Source: Desulfosporosinus sp049943955
GTDB taxonomy: Bacteria; Bacillota; Desulfitobacteriia; Desulfitobacteriales; Desulfitobacteriaceae
Length of the DNA stretch: 64,000 bases
Direction: 5' to 3'
Assembly: GCF_049943955.1 (NCBI RefSeq)
Contig: NZ_JBNFTW010000002.1
Coordinates: forward strand, 496,001-560,000
Of the stretch, positions 26,833 to 36,074 are shown in pieces. A program made the position numbers and the translations under genes. The first letter of the stretch is position 1; each line of letters begins with the position of its first letter. The notes under the pieces are model-generated. The model was not told the DNA's origin. It ran no database searches and worked only from the letters and a program-made list of their open reading frames with translations.

Positions 26833-27672
26833 GTGAGCATTAATATCAAACGGATAGAACGTCCGCGTCATCGTTCAAGTATTCGACTGTTTTGGGGGAA
26901 GTTGTTTTTTACCCTTCGACGTTATGTACATTGGTATTTGAGCAGAACCACTAAATATGCGGATAAATGCTCACCTTCCTCGCTACGATACATTATTGTA
27001 AAACATCAAACGCCACTTTATCGTCAACTTCGGGATGTAGACATGTGGCTACAGGAAAATAAAGTAGTCAATCTTAAATTGGCAACCACCAAACTACACG
27101 GTTTAATTCTTAAGCCTGGAGAGACTTTTTCATTGTGGCGACTTGTGGGTAAACCGACCAAGCGAAAAGGTTATAAAGAAGGAATGGTACTTTCGAACGG
27201 TACATTTCAAGCTGGGATTGGAGGAGGACTTTGCCAGTTATCTAACCTAATTTATTGGATGACCTTGCATAGCCCTCTAACAGTGACAGAGCGATGGCGG
27301 CACACACATGATGTATTTCCCGATGTCAACCGTACCCAGCCGTTCGCAAGCGGTGCAACCATTGTTTACAATTATGTGGACTTGCAAGTAAGAAATGATA
27401 CTTTAGACGATTACCAACTACTTGTGTGGTTGGATAAGACACATTTGCATGGAGAATGGCGTAGTAACCGAATTTTTGAGAAAAGATATGAAGTTTATGA
27501 GAGCCACCACCAAATTAATCATGAGTGGTGGGGAGGGTATACTAGGAATAACATAATACGCCGTAAGGTATTTGACGGTAAAGACGACCTAATAGATGAT
27601 GAGTTTATTACAGAGAATCATGCCGTCATGATGTATGAACCGATGCTCCAAGAAGGGACTAAAAATAATTAA
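26833..27672 (+). CDS. VanW family protein
   Basis: A 279-residue VanW-like protein; the family is named after a gene of vanB-type vancomycin resistance clusters, and its role there is unknown. Diagnostic parts: ATTKLHGLILKPGETFSLWR, GKPTKRKGYKEGMVLSNG, IGGGLCQLSNLIYWMTLHSP and ERWRHTHDVFPD. GTG at 26833 is chosen with GGGGTG six bases before it; GTG 26824 is the alternative. No vanA/B/H/X genes are nearby, so resistance is not implied. No signal peptide. Confidence 0.85.
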   Translation: MSINIKRIERPRHRSSIRLFWGKLFFTLRRYVHWYLSRTTKYADKCSPSSLRYIIVKHQTPLYRQLRDVDMWLQENKVVNLKLATTKLHGLILKPGETFSLWRLVGKPTKRKGYKEGMVLSNGTFQAGIGGGLCQLSNLIYWMTLHSPLTVTERWRHTHDVFPDVNRTQPFASGATIVYNYVDLQVRNDTLDDYQLLVWLDKTHLHGEWRSNRIFEKRYEVYESHHQINHEWWGGYTRNNIIRRKVFDGKDDLIDDEFITENHAVMMYEPMLQEGTKNN

Positions 27673-27894
27673 AAATAGAAGTCAAATGTGGAAAAGAGTT
27701 GGTCTCGGTAGGCGGAACAAATGTTGGTACTTTACTCAATAGCTGAAGATGTAATGAAAAAAATAGCTGTAACCAATTCAGCAAGTCGAATCCGTTATAT
27801 TGGCTGTGAAATTGAAGAGGTCAAGAACTTAAGACGCGTTTTTCTTATATTGCGACGCATTCGTACAATACTATGATGTAAAGGAGGGCTTTTT

Positions 27895-28416
27895 ATGCCA
27901 GATATTACAATCAATTTTCTTGAAGAGTCAGATGCACAGGAGCTTTTTACATTTGAACTTAAAAATAGGGCATTTTTTGAGAGAATAGGTTTCCCAAGAG
28001 GGGATAACTATTATGAATTAAATAATTTCAATAGAATAATAAAGGAGTCTATTGAGGAACAAGAGAAAGGATTAGTATATATGTATTTAATAAAGGATCA
28101 TACCGGAATGATTCTTGGCAGAATAAATTTATTATCAATAGAAAGAGGAAGTTTTAATAAGGCTGGACTAGGCTATAGAATAGGCGAGGAACATCAGGGA
28201 AAGGGATATGCAACAAGCGCTGTAAAACTTGTTTTAGATGAAGCAGTCAATAAGCATAAGCTTCATAGGATAGAAGCTGGGACATCACCTTATAATATAG
28301 GATCTCAAATAGTATTAATAAAGAATGATTTCCAGTTTGTTGGGCGTTTTAGTAAATATATCTATAAGAATGGAGAATGGTGTGACAGCATATATTTTGA
28401 AAGAATACTCGATTGA
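27895..28416 (+). CDS. GNAT family N-acetyltransferase (RimJ/RimL type)
   Basis: A 173-residue GCN5-related acetyltransferase similar to ribosomal-protein-alanine acetyltransferases: LGYRIGEEHQGKGYATSAVK is the acetyl-CoA-binding motif A, followed by HRIEAGTSPYNIGSQIVLIK and GWCD-like end. RBS AAGGAGGG. Substrate unknown. The 222 bases before it (27673-27894) contain a 51-codon frame at 27721-27876 that I do not recognise. Confidence 0.85.
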   Translation: MPDITINFLEESDAQELFTFELKNRAFFERIGFPRGDNYYELNNFNRIIKESIEEQEKGLVYMYLIKDHTGMILGRINLLSIERGSFNKAGLGYRIGEEHQGKGYATSAVKLVLDEAVNKHKLHRIEAGTSPYNIGSQIVLIKNDFQFVGRFSKYIYKNGEWCDSIYFERILD

Positions 28417-28495
28417 TGTTGATATTAGTTAATGCTAGCCATCCTAAATAAAGGTAATATGCTAATTGAATATATTAATTACATGGAGAAGTAAT

Positions 28496-29008
28496 ATGAT
28501 AAAAAATAGGACTAAGCTCATCAGTATTTTATTATTAATTACGAATCTAATATTTATTTCTACAACGGTTTTTTATAGAAGCAAAATTGACAATCAAGTA
28601 TTCAAAGTATATACATTCGAAGGAGAAACTAACAATATTCAATTAGATAATGGGGTTATTATTATCACTCCTGGTAAACATATTGTTAATGGTGGTCAAA
28701 TACAGTACGTAGGCAACAAATTAGGCAATATAAAGTTTTATTCCAAGACTATTTATCTGGATAAACAAGGCGGTCAGGACACTATCTTATCTAACCGTGT
28801 ATCGGATTATACAAGCGTCATGAAGATGACCTTTCCTGATGAGTTATTACTGAACAGAGATATTGGAGAAATAAGCAGTGAAAAACTACTCAGTGACAAT
28901 GATATTAAAAATATCAAAGATAACCTCTATTTTTCACTCACCTGCACTCCAAATGATGGTAAACCTATAAATTTTATTGCTAAACTTAATGTGAAAGAAA
29001 TCCTATGA
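28496..29008 (+). CDS. Hypothetical membrane-anchored protein
   Basis: A 170-residue protein with one N-terminal hydrophobic segment (about residues 8-27, ISILLLITNLIFISTTVFY) and an extracellular beta-rich remainder (VFKVYTFEGETNNIQLDNG, GGQIQYVGNKLGNIKFYSK). ATG at 28496 has GGAG upstream. No family recognised; similar small proteins occur in Bacillus and clostridia as single genes. Confidence 0.6.
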   Translation: MIKNRTKLISILLLITNLIFISTTVFYRSKIDNQVFKVYTFEGETNNIQLDNGVIIITPGKHIVNGGQIQYVGNKLGNIKFYSKTIYLDKQGGQDTILSNRVSDYTSVMKMTFPDELLLNRDIGEISSEKLLSDNDIKNIKDNLYFSLTCTPNDGKPINFIAKLNVKEIL

Positions 29009-29015
29009 ATTACTA

Positions 29016-29192
29016 TCGGTGGCCAATATTCAACTTGAAATTTTACGGCCATTGTCAAAGGTTGAAGTTCATGCAGATGAACGCACGTTGTTGCAAGTAT
29101 TTGACAATCTATTGCGAACACTAAACGTTATGTAGGAAAAAACGGTATGATTTTAATTCAGGTAAACACGGATCAAGAAATCGAAGAATAGA
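29016..29192 (+). pseudogene. Histidine kinase remnant (HATPase N-box)
   Basis: The frame reads IQLEILRPLSKVEVHADERT then LLQVFDNLLRTLNV, which matches the region before and including the ATP-binding N-box of sensor kinases (usual form QVFDNLLxNA). It ends at a TAG and a few residues follow in another frame. No start, no other kinase parts nearby. Confidence 0.5.
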
Positions 29193-29209
29193 ATGCACCT
29201 GTTTGAAAA

Positions 29210-29234
29210 ATGCACCCCTTTTGAAGGGGTGCAT
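29210..29234. terminator. Short perfect hairpin
   Basis: An 11-bp stem (29210-29220 with 29224-29234) with a TTG loop; no strong T-run. The stretch 29235-29462 has two more small GC hairpins near 29287-29300 and 29331-29350 but no gene. Confidence 0.5.
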
Positions 29235-29462
29235 CGTTAATTTGTTTCAATTATTGAGGTTAATAGCGAGTTACTTGTGTATTTGCGTCCCCGCCTTACG
29301 GCGGTTTGCGAATACTTAAAGGGATAATCGCGAAAATCATTTTCGCGTCTCGTCTTGTAAGAATTCCGCTATCGTTTTGATTTTTCCCTTAATTATCAAT
29401 TTGTGAGCAATCTTAATGTGCTTCTCAGAAAATGGGCGCATTTTGCACTTGCATCTTGCGAT

Positions 29463-31166
29463 TTACAGGATTCTGTTCACATACGGTATTTTCCGTATAA
29501 TCCAGGCTATAACGAAGGACAAGGGTAAATACACCAACGCCGTCAGGCAGAATTTCAGCAGCAGCTGTATCTGTAAGCCGCGCAGCGCCAAGGCAAGAAA
29601 AACAAGGATGGGAGCGTGGATGACATATACCGTGAATGAATGATGCGAAAGGAACCGGCCGATTTTCTTCCCGCCGTTGAAGTAGTGGCGGAAGAACGTG
29701 ACGAGCGCGAGGCTCATTCCCACGGCGAAGACTGAGTCCCAAAGAGCGAAGACTGCCGACTGCCAGGTGCCGTGACCTATCCATGGGCTGCCCTTACCGA
29801 TAAAAACCGCCGCAGGGAAAAGTATAACCGATGCAAGTACAGCCAAAACGAAGCCGATCTTGCCGAGGGAACCGGAGACCGTGCGGAGCCAGTCCTGCCG
29901 TAAGGCCAGCATTCCTATCAGGAAAAAGCTCAGATATTGGGGAAGATATCCAAGTGACGGGAATTCGAGCACGGGTATGCCGTACGGGACAGCGACCCGA
30001 AACAGGTAGCTGACGGCCGCCAGCGCCAGCGTGAAGAGGGCAACTCTAGGGAACGTAAGCATCGTGAGGTTCTCCGGTACCGGGCGCTCCGGTCTGTTCT
30101 TCACAACCGTCCGCCAGGCGAGGTAGCCCAGGTCGAAAACGAGCAGCATCACCGCAAACCACATCGGCCCCAAGGCAAACAGGCCGGCCGTTGTAATGAC
30201 CACAAAACCATGCGTGCCAATTCTCGCAATCGGGCTGAGTATGAATACGTAAATGAGCGTGGGGACGCCGAGCCGCAGCAGCCTGTCCTTCAAGAAGGCC
30301 CCTGGTCCCCTGCGTTCGAACGACCCGGGCGTGAAATACCCCGAGAGCAGGAATAAAAGGCCCATGAAGTAAGCTGAGTTCAGCATCATGAACAAATACA
30401 ACGTGTTGTAGATTTCGGCCAGATGCTGGAGCACGACGAGGACCACCATCCACGTGCGCAGGTTGTCGGCGAAGAACAGACGCTTTCCCGATTCTTTCGC
30501 CGGTAGAGGTGCCGGCCGGTTTCCCTCGGTAAGAGCGGAGGAAAGAAGGCATGAAATGGCCAACAGAACGATCCCTAGGCCCAACGCGATCGCCGCTATT
30601 GTAAGGTTGGAAGACAGATATTGGAACGATAAGCTCGTCTGTTTCAGAGCGTTTGTTTTTCTTGCAACGCCAAGAGTAATTATGAAAATCAAATAAAACG
30701 GTAAGTTGGAAAGGACATATACTTTGGAGAACGGAAATTTAAAGTACAGCGGAAATATCACCGCGATGGTCAGGCAGAAATAAAGGAAGGCTATGGACAA
30801 AAAATTCAGGGTTTCAAGGCCCCCCATTCCACTGCCGGTTAAAAACGATATGATATATGCCACTATCGTCGCGATAACACCATTTACGACAACGATGCAC
30901 AGGGCGTATAGGTATCTGCCTATGACGATTTCTGATTTCCTGAGCGGCAATACTCCATACAATTTTTCGAGGTTGTTTTTTTCATATATGGAAAAATACT
31001 GACCGGCAAGGGGGGCCGCTATGACCATGACAATCGAAGTTGCCAAAATGGGCGTTTTTGACAGCACGGCGAATAAAATCCCGACCACGTAACCAATCAA
31101 GAATATTGGATAACGCGACTTCATTATATCGTGATCGAGCTTAACCGATTTGAGAATATTAGTCAT
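29463..31166 (-). CDS. Chimeric protein: ABC-2 type permease fused to acyltransferase family 3
   Basis: A 567-residue membrane protein. Residues 1 to about 212 are an ABC-2 transporter permease with six hydrophobic segments (KLDHDIMKSRYPIFLIGYVV, KLYGVLPLRKSEIVIGRYLY). From about residue 213 the protein changes into an acyltransferase 3 (MdoC/OpgC-like) domain with about ten segments (FFADNLRTWMVVLVVLQHL, FFLLSGYFTPGSFERRG, LKDRLLRLGVPTL). The DNA from 29463 to about 30527 is clearly GC-richer than the permease part, so the acyltransferase came from another source and joined in frame at the very end of the permease gene. The permease start overlaps the ATPase gene by 8 bases. Whether the fusion works is unknown. 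Confidence 0.82.
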   Translation of the reverse strand: MTNILKSVKLDHDIMKSRYPIFLIGYVVGILFAVLSKTPILATSIVMVIAAPLAGQYFSIYEKNNLEKLYGVLPLRKSEIVIGRYLYALCIVVVNGVIATIVAYIISFLTGSGMGGLETLNFLSIAFLYFCLTIAVIFPLYFKFPFSKVYVLSNLPFYLIFIITLGVARKTNALKQTSLSFQYLSSNLTIAAIALGLGIVLLAISCLLSSALTEGNRPAPLPAKESGKRLFFADNLRTWMVVLVVLQHLAEIYNTLYLFMMLNSAYFMGLLFLLSGYFTPGSFERRGPGAFLKDRLLRLGVPTLIYVFILSPIARIGTHGFVVITTAGLFALGPMWFAVMLLVFDLGYLAWRTVVKNRPERPVPENLTMLTFPRVALFTLALAAVSYLFRVAVPYGIPVLEFPSLGYLPQYLSFFLIGMLALRQDWLRTVSGSLGKIGFVLAVLASVILFPAAVFIGKGSPWIGHGTWQSAVFALWDSVFAVGMSLALVTFFRHYFNGGKKIGRFLSHHSFTVYVIHAPILVFLALALRGLQIQLLLKFCLTALVYLPLSFVIAWIIRKIPYVNRIL

Positions 31167-32025
31167 GGTTTCTGCCTCCTTTGCTTATCGATACTAGTAT
31201 TTCGTCTATAGTAGGTGTTTCAGTAACGACTTCAGGAGCCAAATGTTCTATCTCAGAGGTCGGCAACAGTCCCGCAAATCCTGCAATATTTGTAGTGAGC
31301 CCGATGATTTTTTCTTTCAGTGAATCTGTCAGGTCATGCGGGCCGCCCCTGACGATATAAAAGCTTTCCAGCAGATCATCTTTCGTTCCAGAATAAAAAA
31401 TACTCCCATCATCGACCAGTGTAATATAATCGGCGACCTTTTCAAGGTCAGAGGTAATATGGGTTGAAAAAAGAATGCTTTTCCGCCCGTCGGCGATATA
31501 GTTACCCAATATTTCGAGCAGCTCGTCGCGGGCAACGGGATCAAGCCCGCTCGTCGGCTCGTCAAGTATTAGCAGCCTTGCCTCGTGAGACATGGCTACT
31601 GCAAGCATCAGTTTCATTTTCATGCCCTTGGACAGCTCTTTCACTTTTTTATTGGCGGACAGATGGAAGCTCTTAACATATTGATTGAATAAAGTGCTGC
31701 TCCAGTTGTTATAAAAGCCTTTCAAGACTTTTTCAACTTCAGATACCTTCCAGTTCTCTACAAAATAGGTGTCATCAAAAACCACCGCAATATCCTGCTT
31801 GATTTTCTGTTCGTCCTGCACATTATCTAGACCGAATATTTTTATTTCGCCGCCGTTCCGGTTAATCATATTGAGGATCAACTGGATTGTGGTAGTCTTA
31901 CCGGCACCGTTTTGACCGACAAATCCCATGATTGAACCCATAGGCAGAGAAAATGAGACGTTTCTTAGAGAAAAATCCGGGTAATCTTTGCACAGTTCGT
32001 TAATTTCAAGGACAATATTATTCAT
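31159..32025 (-). CDS. ABC transporter ATP-binding protein
   Basis: A 288-residue ABC ATPase of the YtrB-like exporter type. Walker A GQNGAGKTT, signature LSKGMKMKL (degenerate at the fourth position), Walker B LLILDEPTSGLD and switch His in FSTHITSD are present; a C-terminal regulatory extension follows. It partners with the ABC-2 permease encoded just downstream with overlap. RBS GGAGG. In related operons a GntR regulator precedes; none is found here. Confidence 0.88.
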   Translation of the reverse strand: MNNIVLEINELCKDYPDFSLRNVSFSLPMGSIMGFVGQNGAGKTTTIQLILNMINRNGGEIKIFGLDNVQDEQKIKQDIAVVFDDTYFVENWKVSEVEKVLKGFYNNWSSTLFNQYVKSFHLSANKKVKELSKGMKMKLMLAVAMSHEARLLILDEPTSGLDPVARDELLEILGNYIADGRKSILFSTHITSDLEKVADYITLVDDGSIFYSGTKDDLLESFYIVRGGPHDLTDSLKEKIIGLTTNIAGFAGLLPTSEIEHLAPEVVTETPTIDEILVSISKGGRNHD

Positions 32026-32221
32026 AATAGTTTTCCTCCACTGTAATCTCTAAAATGCTGCTCAACTCTTCACGGGATATATCGTAAAATCACCATCTTA
32101 CTGCGGCTCTAAAATACCAAATTTGCTTTGTTCTAGAAATAACCTTTATATAACTTGCTTCATAAGCATCTTGTAAACATATAAAAGTTATCTTCTAAGA
32201 TTGTGCCCTCTGTTCGAACAA

Positions 32222-32394
32222 CTACTCCTTTTTAGCGTAAAAATAAGAAGCCACAACTGTAATGAGCACCCATAGGAGTACCGGTATGATAATAGCCAAC
32301 CTCATCACTAAGTTGGTCGGCAAAATCCAGGCCAAGATAATTATAAGAATTCCCGCTGAAGACCTGAATACGAGAGGAATAGAGAATAATCAAA
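32222..32394 (-). pseudogene. C-terminal fragment of a membrane protein
   Basis: A minus-strand frame bounded upstream by a TGA encodes about 56 residues with two hydrophobic segments (AGILIIILAWILP and AIIIPVLLWVLITVVASYF) and ends YAKKE. No start or RBS. Probably the tail of a lost transporter gene of the same exporter locus. The rest of 32026-32557 holds no gene. Confidence 0.4.
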
Positions 32395-32557
32395 TGTCTT
32401 TCTGGCGTGGACGTTCTATGAGGAAAGTGGTATTGATGCCTTCCTTCTGTTATTCATTCAAAAGCAGGAGAAGGTATATCTTTATTTTGGAATTATTCAC
32501 AGCTTTCTATCTTCCCCAATACACTATTAAAGAATCTAAGACTGGGGGGGAGTGACA

Positions 32558-33322
32558 TTGAAGGCCGTCGAGGTACATAACATCAGCATGAAATATCAAT
32601 CCCTGAACGGGGAAATTACGGCTCTTAAAGACATCGGATTTTCAGTTCAGGATGGGGAATTTGTGAGCATTGTCGGCCCTAGCGGGTGTGGAAAATCAAC
32701 ACTTTTATCGATTATATCCGGCTTACTTTCTCCTAGCTCAGGGACAGTGTGGCTGAGCGGAGAAAAGGTCACGGGGACCTCGGGAAAAATCGGTTATATG
32801 CTGCAAAAGGATCATCTTTTCAATTGGCGAACCATTTGGCAAAATGTCATGCTTGGCCTGGAAATCCGCAAGGCTGTGACCCAAGAGGCCAAAGAGCGGG
32901 CCCGGATTCTTCTTAAAACCTACGGGCTCTATGAATTCAAAAATAGATACCCGGATCAGCTTTCCGGTGGGATGAGGCAGCGGGCGGCGCTGATCAGAAC
33001 TCTAGTAACGGATCCGCAGATTCTGCTGTTGGATGAAGCGTTTTCCGCCCTGGATTATCAGACTCGGCTCGCTGTCAATGATGATATCTATTCCATTATC
33101 AAAAAGGAAAATAGAACCGCTATTTTGGTTACCCATGATATTTCTGAAAGTATCAGCATGGCCGATCGGATTATTGTTCTCTCAAAAAGACCTGGAATGG
33201 TTAAGAACATCCATGAGATTAAGTTAAGCTGCAGCAACAGAACTCCATTAACTTGCCGGGAAGCCCCTGAATTTCGGCACTATTTTCAGGAGATATGGAA
33301 GGAGCTGGATGTTCATGTTTGA
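32558..33322 (+). CDS. ABC transporter ATP-binding protein, nitrate/sulfonate/taurine type
   Basis: A 254-residue ATPase of the SsuB/TauB/NrtD group. Walker A GPSGCGKST, Q-loop LQKDHLFNWRT, signature LSGGMRQRAA, Walker B LLLDEAFSALDY and switch His in LVTHDISES. TTG at 32558 is preferred, with GGGGGGAG about 6 bases upstream; GTG 32552 is too close to the RBS. First gene of a three-gene importer, overlapping the permease gene by 14 bases. Confidence 0.9.
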   Translation: MKAVEVHNISMKYQSLNGEITALKDIGFSVQDGEFVSIVGPSGCGKSTLLSIISGLLSPSSGTVWLSGEKVTGTSGKIGYMLQKDHLFNWRTIWQNVMLGLEIRKAVTQEAKERARILLKTYGLYEFKNRYPDQLSGGMRQRAALIRTLVTDPQILLLDEAFSALDYQTRLAVNDDIYSIIKKENRTAILVTHDISESISMADRIIVLSKRPGMVKNIHEIKLSCSNRTPLTCREAPEFRHYFQEIWKELDVHV

Positions 33323-34166
33323 AGATGAAGAAGAAAACATTCCTGCCATTTCCCAAGCCCTGAACATTTCTTTGGAACGTCAGGAATACTTACGTAAGGA
33401 GAGGTTTGGTAAAATCTCTGTTCGCATGACTCAGATTCTTCTTTTAGTTTTAGCTCTTGTCCTATGGGAAATTATGGCGGATGCTAAAATTATTGATCCT
33501 TTTATCACCAGCCAACCTTCAAGGATTGTAAAAACAATTGTCCAGTTATATAAGGAGGGGGTGCTTTTTTATCATATTGGAATTACCTGTCTGGAAACTA
33601 TAGTTGGTTTTACTTTAGGTACACTCCTGGGAACATTTCTAGCTGTTATCCTATGGTGGTCAAAGTTTATATCCAAAGTCGCTGAACCCTATCTGGTTAT
33701 CCTTAACAGTTTACCTAAGATTGCTCTTGGTCCGGTGTTCCTCGTCTGGATCGGAGCGGGCCCGGCATCTATTATTGTCATGACTCTGGCGATTTCCCTT
33801 ATTGTTACAATTTTAGAGGTTCTAAACGGTTTTTGGGGGATTGATCAGGAAAAGATCAAACTGGTTCAAACCTTTGGCGGGAACAAATTTCAAGTCCTGA
33901 CAAAAGTAGTGCTCCCTGCTTCTTTCCCCACCATAATTAATGCTTTAAAGATTAACGTCGGGTTATCATGGGTCGGGGTGATAGTAGGGGAGTTCCTGGT
34001 TTCCAAAGCTGGATTAGGTTACCTTATTATTTACGGCGGACAGGTTTTTAAGTTAGACCTGGTAATGACCAGTGTAATAATTCTGGGAGTAGCAGCAGCT
34101 ATCATGTATCAGGGGGTGGTTTATCTTGAAAGACTGCTTGTAAAAAATAATGATCCCAAATATTAG
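33309..34166 (+). CDS. ABC transporter permease, SsuC/TauC-like
   Basis: A 285-residue permease with about six hydrophobic segments and the ABC-binding loop (TFGGNKFQVLTKVVLPASFP, the EAA-type motif). Starts MFMFEDEEEN; ATG at 33315 is an alternative. It pairs with the ATPase and the binding protein on either side. Substrate class: sulfonates, nitrate, or thiamine/riboflavin precursors by family; not decidable from this gene. Confidence 0.9.
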   Translation: MFMFEDEEENIPAISQALNISLERQEYLRKERFGKISVRMTQILLLVLALVLWEIMADAKIIDPFITSQPSRIVKTIVQLYKEGVLFYHIGITCLETIVGFTLGTLLGTFLAVILWWSKFISKVAEPYLVILNSLPKIALGPVFLVWIGAGPASIIVMTLAISLIVTILEVLNGFWGIDQEKIKLVQTFGGNKFQVLTKVVLPASFPTIINALKINVGLSWVGVIVGEFLVSKAGLGYLIIYGGQVFKLDLVMTSVIILGVAAAIMYQGVVYLERLLVKNNDPKY

Positions 34167-34297
34167 TCCTTGTTGGGATCTAATCCTATGTTTACCTCTG
34201 ACAGGAATGTCATCATTTTCACCAAGCTTAAATAACAAGTTCTACTATGAGATTAAATATTGGTACATAAGTTTCTTTATAAAAGGGAGGAGCCATT

Positions 34298-35299
34298 ATG
34301 AAACGATTAATTATAATGTTTAGTGTATTGCTTTTAGGACTTTCTACAGTGATTTCCGGCTGTGGCACTCAAACCGGGCTTACAAAGGTCAAACTTTCTG
34401 AGGTGACCCATTCTGTTTTCTATGCTCCCCAATATGTTGCTATAACTCAGGGCTTCTTTAAGGAAGAAGGGTTGGATGTCGAACTGTCAAACGGTCAAGG
34501 AGCAGATAAGGTTATGACAGGGGTTCTATCTGGGGAAGAGGACATCGGTTTTGCCGGACCTGAGGCTAGTGTATATGTTTATAACGAAGGCAAAGAAGAT
34601 AATAGTGTTGTGTTTGCTCAACTTACCAATGGAGATGGAACGTTCCTGATGGGCAGAAAGCCTGATCCTGGTTTCAAATGGAGTGATCTGAAAGGAAAAA
34701 CCATTATCGGCGGACGCAAGGGCGGAATGCCGGCCATTGTTCTCCAATATGTTTTGGGTAAAACCGGTCTTACCCCAGGCCGAGATGTTACAATTGATAC
34801 AACGATACAATTCGCGGCCATGCCAGGGGCCTTCCTGGGAGGTAAAGGGGATTATGTGATTATTTTTGAGCCCACAGCATCCGTAATGGAGAAAGAAGGT
34901 AAATCCTTTATTGTAGCTTCATTGGGCAAGGAGAGTGGCGAAGTTCCGTATACAGCTTATTTTTCCAGAAAGAGTTATATAGAGAAAAATCCGAATGTCA
35001 TCCAAAAATTCACAAATGCCATCTATAAGGGTCAGATCTGGGTTGAAAAACATTCTCCTGAAGAAATCGCCAAGGCAATCAAACCCCAATTTCCGGATGA
35101 GAATGAGGAGATTTTGACCAGTTCTATTAAACGATATAAAGAACAGAACACCTATAAGACAAATCCTGTTCTTCAGGAAAAAGATTTTTACCTCCTTCAG
35201 CAGATTATCAAGGATGCGGGGGAGCTTAAGCAAATTGCCCCTTACGAAAAGGTGGTCAACACGAAGTTCGCAGAGACTTCAATCAAGAATATCAAGTAA
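34298..35299 (+). CDS. ABC transporter substrate-binding lipoprotein, NMT1/SsuA-like
   Basis: A 333-residue lipoprotein: signal peptide with lipobox STVISGC (C22). The body is an NMT1/THI5/SsuA-type binding protein (FYAPQYVAITQGFFKEEGLD, GADKVMTGVLSGEEDIGFAG, KGKTIIGGRKGGMP). RBS GGGAGG. Placed 131 bases after the permease gene and followed by a terminator. No TPP, FMN or SAM riboswitch is visible upstream of the operon, so the ligand remains open. Confidence 0.88.
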   Translation: MKRLIIMFSVLLLGLSTVISGCGTQTGLTKVKLSEVTHSVFYAPQYVAITQGFFKEEGLDVELSNGQGADKVMTGVLSGEEDIGFAGPEASVYVYNEGKEDNSVVFAQLTNGDGTFLMGRKPDPGFKWSDLKGKTIIGGRKGGMPAIVLQYVLGKTGLTPGRDVTIDTTIQFAAMPGAFLGGKGDYVIIFEPTASVMEKEGKSFIVASLGKESGEVPYTAYFSRKSYIEKNPNVIQKFTNAIYKGQIWVEKHSPEEIAKAIKPQFPDENEEILTSSIKRYKEQNTYKTNPVLQEKDFYLLQQIIKDAGELKQIAPYEKVVNTKFAETSIKNIK

Positions 35300-35374
35300 G
35301 TTTACCAGTTTGTATGATTACTCTTGATTATAACTATAAGTAAGGTTCCAATTTGTTTTGGATCTTTACATTGA

Positions 35375-35416
35375 AATATAAATGGTTCAGTATTAATTTG
35401 CTGAACCATTTATATT
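35375..35416 (+). terminator. Hairpin terminator of the importer operon
   Basis: A perfect 16-bp stem (35375-35390 with 35401-35416) with a 10-base loop. T-rich sequence follows only loosely. The stretch 35417-35652 shows no convincing gene. Confidence 0.65.
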
Positions 35417-35652
35417 GTACTTTACCGGTACCGGAAATTCCTTGTGGTTAGCGCGTACTCTTGCATGCAAGATAGGCAATACCGAGCTAATCTCCATGGT
35501 TGACTGGAATATACATAAACAAGCCATCAATTCATCGGCAATAGGGTTGATTTTCCCAGTACATCGCCAAATTTTATTAAGCAATTTTTAACATCGATTC
35601 GGTTTGATGGTTATTCGGACCCTAGGAATCCAAAGAAGATTTCATATTCAGA

Positions 35653-35979
35653 TTGAACGAAAAAACTAAAGCAACTTTATCTTCCTACATAGATAAGTTA
35701 TTTTATTTAGATAATAATGGCCGAGTGTTAGATTTACCTGAAGATATTTGTTTTTTTCGAGAGGATAATACACTTTTTCTTGGAACGAATACACATTGTA
35801 GATTTGCTGTGTTTTACTTTACAGACCAGGAAACTCAAACTATAACTTTACCAGATGGTTTTGAAGAAAAGCCCGAGATACAAGTGCTGGGGTGCTGCCA
35901 TAGATGGCGGCCCCTTGGAAATGCACCCAATTTACAAGCTATTAAATCCCTGCTTCATATTGAAATAAATGCAAGTTAG
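35653..35979 (+). CDS. Hypothetical protein
   Basis: A 108-residue soluble protein starting with TTG (no good RBS), NEKTKATLSSYIDKLFYLDN, with a Cys pair in QVLGCCHRWRPLG. Composition looks coding; no family recognised. It lies 95 bases before the chemotaxis receptor gene and could share its promoter. Confidence 0.45.
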   Translation: MNEKTKATLSSYIDKLFYLDNNGRVLDLPEDICFFREDNTLFLGTNTHCRFAVFYFTDQETQTITLPDGFEEKPEIQVLGCCHRWRPLGNAPNLQAIKSLLHIEINAS

Positions 35980-36074
35980 TGTTAGACTCATAATTAGTAA
36001 TATTTTGTCGATTTACTAAGATTCTCTGGTTTGTGAATTATTTAATTAATTTCGATTCTATAAAAAGGTGGTAG

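Noticed and set aside
27721..27876. A 51-codon frame before the GNAT gene
   Set aside because: Only a weak RBS and no recognisable similarity; not strong enough to call.
29235..29462. Small GC hairpins as an integron-type attC or CRISPR repeat
   Set aside because: Single, short and unlike each other; no integrase or spacer pattern.
32262..32555. A 97-codon plus-strand frame before the sulfonate-type ABC genes
   Set aside because: No RBS, no family, and antisense to a better membrane-protein fragment.
32026..32557. TPP or other riboswitch before the NMT1-type importer
   Set aside because: No aptamer consensus was found on either strand.
35393..35584. A 63-codon minus-strand frame
   Set aside because: Overlaps the importer terminator, no RBS, no recognisable family.
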